Assembly (NCBI GenBank): GCA_937900425.1
Contig: CALCDT010000258.1
Coordinates: forward strand, 1-8,380
Length of the DNA: 8,380 nucleotides
Direction of reading: 5' to 3'
From: an uncultured Alphaproteobacteria bacterium
GTDB taxonomy: Bacteria > Pseudomonadota > Alphaproteobacteria > Rhizobiales > Pleomorphomonadaceae
Positions 4,780 to 8,380 of this stretch are shown piece after piece; the stretch's first letter is position 1; the number at the start of each line of letters is the position of its first letter. Below the pieces are notes generated by a model. That model was not told the origin of the DNA and searched no databases. It saw only the letters and a program-made list of their open reading frames with translations. The translations under genes and the position numbers were made by a program.

Positions 4780-6312
4780 ATGACTTTCTACGATGTTCTC
4801 GTGATCGGTGCCGGCTCGGCGGGTTCGGTCGTCGCCGCCCGCCTCTCCGAGGACCCGACCTGTCGCGTCGGGCTCGTCGAGGCGGGAGACTGGCCGAAGG
4901 ATCCCGACATCGCCGACCCGCTGAAGTGGCCGTTCCTCGAGAACAAGCCGTTCGACTGGGCCTACCGCACGGTGCCGCAGCCCGGCACCGCCGGCCGCGT
5001 CCACAGCTGGCCGCGCGGCCGCCTCGTCGGCGGCTCGAGCGGCATCAACGCGATGGCCCACGTGCGCGGCCATCCCGACGATTTCGACGCCTGGGCCGAG
5101 GCGGGCGGTCCCCGCTGGTCCTACGCGGGCCTGCTCCCCGCCTTCAAGGCGAGCGAGCGCTTTTCCGGCGGCGCCTCCGCCGTCCACGGCGGCGATGGGC
5201 CGCTCGACGTCTGGCTGCCGGACGCCGAGGTCAGTCCGGTGGCGCGTGCGTACATGGCTGCGGGCGAGGCGATCGGCGCGCCGCGTCTCGGTGACCACAA
5301 CGCCGGGCCGATGACCGGCACCAGCCCGAACGCCCTCAACATCCGCGACGGCCGCCGCCTCACCGTCGCCGACGCCTATCTGAAGCCGGTTCTCGGCCGC
5401 CCGAACCTGACGCTGGTGACCGACGCGCTGGTCGACCGCCTCGTCGTGGAAGGCGGCCGCGTCGTCGCGGCGCGGATCCTCATCCGGGGGCGGGTCGAGG
5501 AAATCCGCGCCGCGACCGTCGTTCTCTGCGCCGGGGCGATCGCCTCGCCGCTGATCCTCATGCGCTCCGGCATCGGCGATCCGGCCGAACTCGTGGCGCA
5601 CGGCATTCCCGTCGTCGCCGACCTGCCCGGCGTCGGCGGCAACCTGCACGACCACCTGCTCGGCTCCGGCAACGTCTATCGGGCCAAGCGGCCGGTGCCG
5701 CCGTCGCGGCTGCAGCATTCCGAATCGCTGATGTACCTGCACAGCGACGACGTCGGCTGCACCGACGGCAGCCCGGACATGGTGCTCGGCTGCGTCGTCG
5801 CGTCGGCGGTGTCGGAATCGTTCGCGCGGCCGGAGCCGGGGACGACCTATACGCTGCTGTTCGGCGTCACCCACCCGACCAGCCGCGGCCGGCTCCGCCT
5901 CGGCGGACCGGGCGCCGCCGACATGCCGATCATCGACCCGGCCTATCTGGCGACGCAGCGCGATCGCGACACCTTCCGCGCCGCGCTGAAGATCGCCCGC
6001 GCCGTCGGCCACGCCGCGCCGCTCGACGAGTGGCGCGGCGGCGAGTTGCTGCCGGGTCCGGAGGTGCGGGACGACGCCAGCCTCGATGCGTTCATCGCCA
6101 GGGCGGCGATCACCCACCACCATCCGGTCGGCACCTGCGCCATGGGGCGCGACCGTGCCGCCGTCGTCGACGGCGACCTCGCCGTCCTCGGTGTCGACGG
6201 CCTCTACGTCGTCGACGCCTCGGTGATCCCGAAGATCACCGCCGGTCCGGTCCACGCGGTCGTGGTGGCGATCGCCGAGACCTGGGCGCGGGAGAGCTGG
6301 CGCCCCCGCTAA
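4780..6312 (+). CDS. GMC-family FAD-dependent oxidoreductase 2 (His/His pair)
   Basis: A 510-residue cytoplasmic flavoprotein, at the short end of the family. Seen: GAGSAG at 10-15 with E34 after the second strand; the first GMC signature at about 81-104 (RLVGGSSGINAMAHVRG); the second at about 252-266 (GAIASPLILMRSGIG); the catalytic His in HHHPVGTCAMG (H448); and H492 (GPVHAVVVAIAE) where GMC oxidoreductase 1 has Asn. The His/His pair is the arrangement of glucose oxidase and aryl-alcohol oxidase, so the electron acceptor and substrate may differ from those of enzyme 1. The middle region (SPVARAY, NALNIRDGRRLTVADAYL) reminds me of pyridoxine 4-oxidases, but I cannot confirm that. Start: ATG 4780 opens directly into the FAD fold, yet no Shine-Dalgarno sequence is visible just upstream. 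It follows gntR and is probably co-transcribed with it. It ends 13 bases from the convergent zinc dehydrogenase. Confidence 0.9.
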   Translation: MTFYDVLVIGAGSAGSVVAARLSEDPTCRVGLVEAGDWPKDPDIADPLKWPFLENKPFDWAYRTVPQPGTAGRVHSWPRGRLVGGSSGINAMAHVRGHPDDFDAWAEAGGPRWSYAGLLPAFKASERFSGGASAVHGGDGPLDVWLPDAEVSPVARAYMAAGEAIGAPRLGDHNAGPMTGTSPNALNIRDGRRLTVADAYLKPVLGRPNLTLVTDALVDRLVVEGGRVVAARILIRGRVEEIRAATVVLCAGAIASPLILMRSGIGDPAELVAHGIPVVADLPGVGGNLHDHLLGSGNVYRAKRPVPPSRLQHSESLMYLHSDDVGCTDGSPDMVLGCVVASAVSESFARPEPGTTYTLLFGVTHPTSRGRLRLGGPGAADMPIIDPAYLATQRDRDTFRAALKIARAVGHAAPLDEWRGGELLPGPEVRDDASLDAFIARAAITHHHPVGTCAMGRDRAAVVDGDLAVLGVDGLYVVDASVIPKITAGPVHAVVVAIAETWARESWRPR

Positions 6313-6325
6313 CTCCGGCGGGCGG

Positions 6326-7336
6326 TTAAACCGTCACGATCGCCTTGATCAGCCCGCGCTTGTCCCGGGCCCAGCGCGGCAGGTCCTCCGGCACGCGGTC
6401 GAGCGTCGTCGTGTGGGTGACGAGGGCGTCGAGCGGCACCTTGCCGGCGGCGATCGAGGCGACGACGTGGTCGAAGTCGATCTTCGTGGCGTTGCGGCTG
6501 CCGATCAGCGTCATCTCGCGCTTGTGGAATTCCGGGTCGGCGAAGCGGATCTCGTCCTTGACCACGCTGACGAGGACGTAGACGCCGCCGTGGGCGACGT
6601 GCGCAAAGCCCGCCATGATCGAGCCGGCGTGGCCGGTGGCGTCGAAGACGACGTCGAAGCCGTCGCCGCCGGTGAGCCGCCGGACCTCGTCGGCCGCGGC
6701 GGGGTCCGCGACGATGCCGCTCGAGAAGCCGAGCGTATCGGCGGCGAAGCCGAGGCGCTCCTCGCTGGCGTCGAGCAGCGTCACGTCGAGACCGGCGATG
6801 CGGGCGAAGATCGCCGTGCCGAGGCCGATCGGGCCGATGCCGACGACGAGCGCGCGGCCCTCCGTCGCCATCGAGCGGCGCACGGCGTGGGCGCCGATGG
6901 CGAGGAACTCGACCGTCGCCGCGTCGCGCAGCGACAGGCCTTGGGCGGGATAGAGATTGTCGGCGGGAACGTCGATCCGTTCGCACATGCCGCCGTCGGT
7001 ATGGACGCCGAGGACGCGAATCGCCGTGCAGCAGTTCGGCTTGCCCTTGCGGCAGGCGACGCACGATCCGCAGGCGATGTAGGGGTTCACGACCACGGCC
7101 GCACCGTTGGCGAGTGCCGTGCCCTCGCCGACGGCGGAGACGACGCCGGATAGCTCGTGGCCCATCACCCGTGGATATTCCAGGAACGGGTGCTTGCCCT
7201 CGTAGATGTGGTAGTCGGTGCCGCAGATCCCGACATGACGAACGTCGACCGTCGCCCAGCCAGGAGGCGGCGGTCCCGGCTCCGCCCGGTCGGTGAGGAC
7301 GAGGTTGCCGGGGGCGGCGCAGACGACGGACTTCAT
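6326..7336 (-). CDS. Zinc-dependent medium-chain alcohol dehydrogenase (RspB / L-galactonate dehydrogenase-like)
   Basis: A 336-residue NAD(P)-dependent dehydrogenase that oxidises a secondary or sugar-type alcohol. Seen: catalytic zinc ligands C38 (GICGTD), H60-E61 (GHE) and E143; the structural zinc lobe C89, C92, C95 and C103; the Rossmann motif GIGPIG at 166-171, followed by D189, an acidic residue that favours NAD over NADP. LGVHTDGGMCE (109-119) and the GKPNC motif are typical of the sorbitol / threonine / L-galactonate dehydrogenase branch. Start: ATG 7336 gives the normal N-terminus (MKSVVCAAPGNL); upstream only a weak GAGAG site is visible. It follows the aldo/keto reductase by 47 bases on the same strand, suggesting one transcript. 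Its stop lies 13 bases from the end of GMC oxidoreductase 2. The exact substrate is not known; a sugar-acid or cyclic polyol route is as possible as an aromatic one. Confidence 0.9.
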   Translation of the reverse strand: MKSVVCAAPGNLVLTDRAEPGPPPPGWATVDVRHVGICGTDYHIYEGKHPFLEYPRVMGHELSGVVSAVGEGTALANGAAVVVNPYIACGSCVACRKGKPNCCTAIRVLGVHTDGGMCERIDVPADNLYPAQGLSLRDAATVEFLAIGAHAVRRSMATEGRALVVGIGPIGLGTAIFARIAGLDVTLLDASEERLGFAADTLGFSSGIVADPAAADEVRRLTGGDGFDVVFDATGHAGSIMAGFAHVAHGGVYVLVSVVKDEIRFADPEFHKREMTLIGSRNATKIDFDHVVASIAAGKVPLDALVTHTTTLDRVPEDLPRWARDKRGLIKAIVTV

Positions 7337-7354
7337 CGGGGGCACTCTCGGATC

Positions 7355-7375
7355 GGCCGGCGCCGTGCGGGCCGG
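7355..7375 (-). other. Small GC-rich dyad between the aldo/keto reductase and dehydrogenase genes
   Basis: Two copies of the self-complementary word GCCGGC flank 9 bases, allowing a 6-base stem in the 47-base spacer of the presumed operon. No T-run follows. The word is common in DNA of this composition, so this may be chance. Confidence 0.25.
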
Positions 7376-7383
7376 CTGGCGGG

Positions 7384-8367
7384 TCAGCAGTTGATGGCGG
7401 CGGCGTCGAAGGCCGCCCAGGCGGCCTCTGGCACCGGGGTGGCGAGGAGCGCCATGTTGCGGTGGATGAGCTCGGGGGCGGCGGCGCCGATCAGCACCGA
7501 CGCGACGACCGGGTCGCGCAATGGGAACTGCAATGCCGCCGCCGGCAGCGGAATGCCGTTCGCCGTCGCCGTAGCCTCCATTCGCCGCACGGCGCCGAGT
7601 ACCGGCTCCGGCGCCGGCCCGTAGTCGAAGTGGGCGCCGGCGGCGGCGCCCGTGGCTAGGATGCCGGAGTTGAAAACGCCGCCGACGATGATCGACGTGC
7701 CGCGCGCACGGCAGAGCGGCAGCAGGTCCGCTTCGCCGGCGCGGTCGAGCAGGGTGTAGCGGCCGGCGAGCAGGATGCAGTCGAGCGGCGCGCGGCCGAG
7801 CACTTCGAGGCATATCGCCACCTCGTTGACGCCGAGGCCGTAGGCGGCGATGTCGCCGGACGACTTCAGCTCCTCGAGCGCCTTCAGCCCGGAGCCGAAC
7901 AGGTCCCGGAGATGGCCGACCGTCGCCGCCGCGCCGTGGGTATAGACGCCGATGTCGTGGATGAGCAGCACGTCGATGCGGCCGAGGCGCGCGTAGCTCG
8001 CCTCCACCGAGCGCATGATGCCATCGTAGGAGTAGTCGTAACGGACGGAGAACGGTAGCGGGTCGGCGAAGCCGTAGTCGGGCACCGGCCCGCGGCCGAT
8101 CGGTTCGAGGATCCGGCCGACCTTGGTCGAGAGCACGTAGGGGTCGCGCGGCTTGTCTCGCAGGAAGTCGCCCATGCGCCGCTCCGAGAGCCCGGCGCCG
8201 TAGTAGGGGGCGGTGTCGAAGAAGCGCAGGCCCGCTTCCCACGCGGCGGCGAGCGTCGCCTCGGCCTCTTTCCGGCTCGCGGCCTTGTAGAGGTTGCCGA
8301 GCGGCGCGCCGCCGAGACCGAAATCGGTGACGGTGAGGGCGGTGCGTCCGAGGGGCCTCGTCTTCAT
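7384..8367 (-). CDS. Aldo/keto reductase (D-threo-aldose / L-fucose / pyridoxal dehydrogenase-like branch)
   Basis: A 327-residue cytoplasmic TIM-barrel oxidoreductase. Seen: the catalytic tetrad D51 and Y56 (FFDTAPYYGAG), K82 (STKVG) and H137 (LLIHD); the N-terminal MKTRPLGRTALTVTDFGLGGAPLGN; and a C-terminal cofactor segment near 291-304 (VLIGAAAPELIHRN). The GGAPLGNLY opening and the long insert near 86-115 (PIGRGPVPDYGF...FSVRYDYSYDG) point to the branch holding D-threo-aldose 1-dehydrogenase, L-fucose dehydrogenase and the pyridoxal 4-dehydrogenase of Microbacterium (AKR15), enzymes that oxidise a lactol or hemiacetal to a lactone with NAD(P). That assignment is by remembered similarity and is weaker than the family call. 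Start: ATG 8367 has a strong GAGGAGG 6 bases upstream. The zinc dehydrogenase follows, so the pair may perform successive oxidations of one sugar-like or cyclic substrate. Confidence 0.9.
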   Translation of the reverse strand: MKTRPLGRTALTVTDFGLGGAPLGNLYKAASRKEAEATLAAAWEAGLRFFDTAPYYGAGLSERRMGDFLRDKPRDPYVLSTKVGRILEPIGRGPVPDYGFADPLPFSVRYDYSYDGIMRSVEASYARLGRIDVLLIHDIGVYTHGAAATVGHLRDLFGSGLKALEELKSSGDIAAYGLGVNEVAICLEVLGRAPLDCILLAGRYTLLDRAGEADLLPLCRARGTSIIVGGVFNSGILATGAAAGAHFDYGPAPEPVLGAVRRMEATATANGIPLPAAALQFPLRDPVVASVLIGAAAPELIHRNMALLATPVPEAAWAAFDAAAINC

Positions 8368-8373
8368 GTTGCG

Positions 8374-8380
8374 CCTCCTC
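8374..8380 (-). promoter_or_regulatory. Strong ribosome binding site of the aldo/keto reductase
   Basis: GAGGAGG on the minus strand, 6 bases before ATG 8367. It fixes the start and is the best Shine-Dalgarno match seen in the window, at the very right edge, so the promoter or an upstream operon gene lies outside. Confidence 0.7.

Noticed and set aside
3081..5294. Plus-strand open frame of 737 codons crossing the divergent control region, gntR and the start of GMC oxidoreductase 2
   Set aside because: It runs antisense to one gene and out of frame through two others, and the translation becomes almost pure Arg/Pro/Ala. It is a product of base composition.
3952..6255. Minus-strand open frame of 767 codons
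   Set aside because: It is antisense to gntR and GMC oxidoreductase 2, both of which carry complete domain motifs; it shows no motif of its own.
7337..8242. Upstream extension of the zinc dehydrogenase frame to 8242, as an apparent fusion
   Set aside because: The extra 302 codons are the out-of-frame reading of the aldo/keto reductase gene. The dehydrogenase has a normal N-terminus at ATG 7336, so no fusion is supported.
1..8380. CRISPR array, tRNA, insertion sequence, attachment site, riboswitch or secretion system
   Set aside because: I looked for regular spaced repeats, tRNA-like cloverleafs, transposase or integrase motifs and known riboswitch cores and found none.

Overview
The window is high-GC bacterial DNA with tightly packed genes. 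Its gene style fits an alphaproteobacterium, perhaps of the Hyphomicrobiales, but that is inferred from composition and protein families; no rRNA, tRNA or taxon marker is present. All seven genes I can support are either enzymes of small-molecule oxidation or their regulator, so this looks like a catabolic accessory locus. I see no mobile element, tRNA, CRISPR array or phage gene.

Layout from left to right: (1) the 5' part of an LVIVD-repeat beta-propeller gene (minus strand, runs off the left edge); (2) a bicupin ring-cleaving dioxygenase of the gentisate / salicylate / 1-hydroxy-2-naphthoate family (minus, 752-1903); (3) a 250-base non-coding region rich in GGT/ACC half-sites (1904-2153); (4) a GMC-family FAD oxidoreductase with a His/Asn active-site pair (minus, 2154-3803); (5) a 238-base divergent control region (3804-4041); (6) a GntR-type regulator with an FCD domain (plus, 4042-4716), followed by (7) a second GMC oxidoreductase with a His/His pair (plus, 4780-6312); (8) converging on it from the right edge, a zinc-dependent alcohol dehydrogenase (minus, 6326-7336) and an aldo/keto reductase (minus, 7384-8367), probably one transcription unit.

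A working model, mostly inference: the GntR protein senses a pathway metabolite and controls three promoters (its own with the second GMC gene, the first GMC gene, and the dioxygenase/LVIVD unit). This is supported by an exact 11-base element, GGTTGGAAATT, found at both the gntR promoter and the dioxygenase promoter, and by several TTGGTYA-type half-sites and inverted repeats limited to the two control regions. The GMC enzymes, the aldo/keto reductase and the zinc dehydrogenase would oxidise alcohol, lactol or aldehyde groups, and the bicupin enzyme would open a hydroxylated aromatic ring. The substrate cannot be read from the sequence. I do not recognise this exact gene combination as a described pathway.
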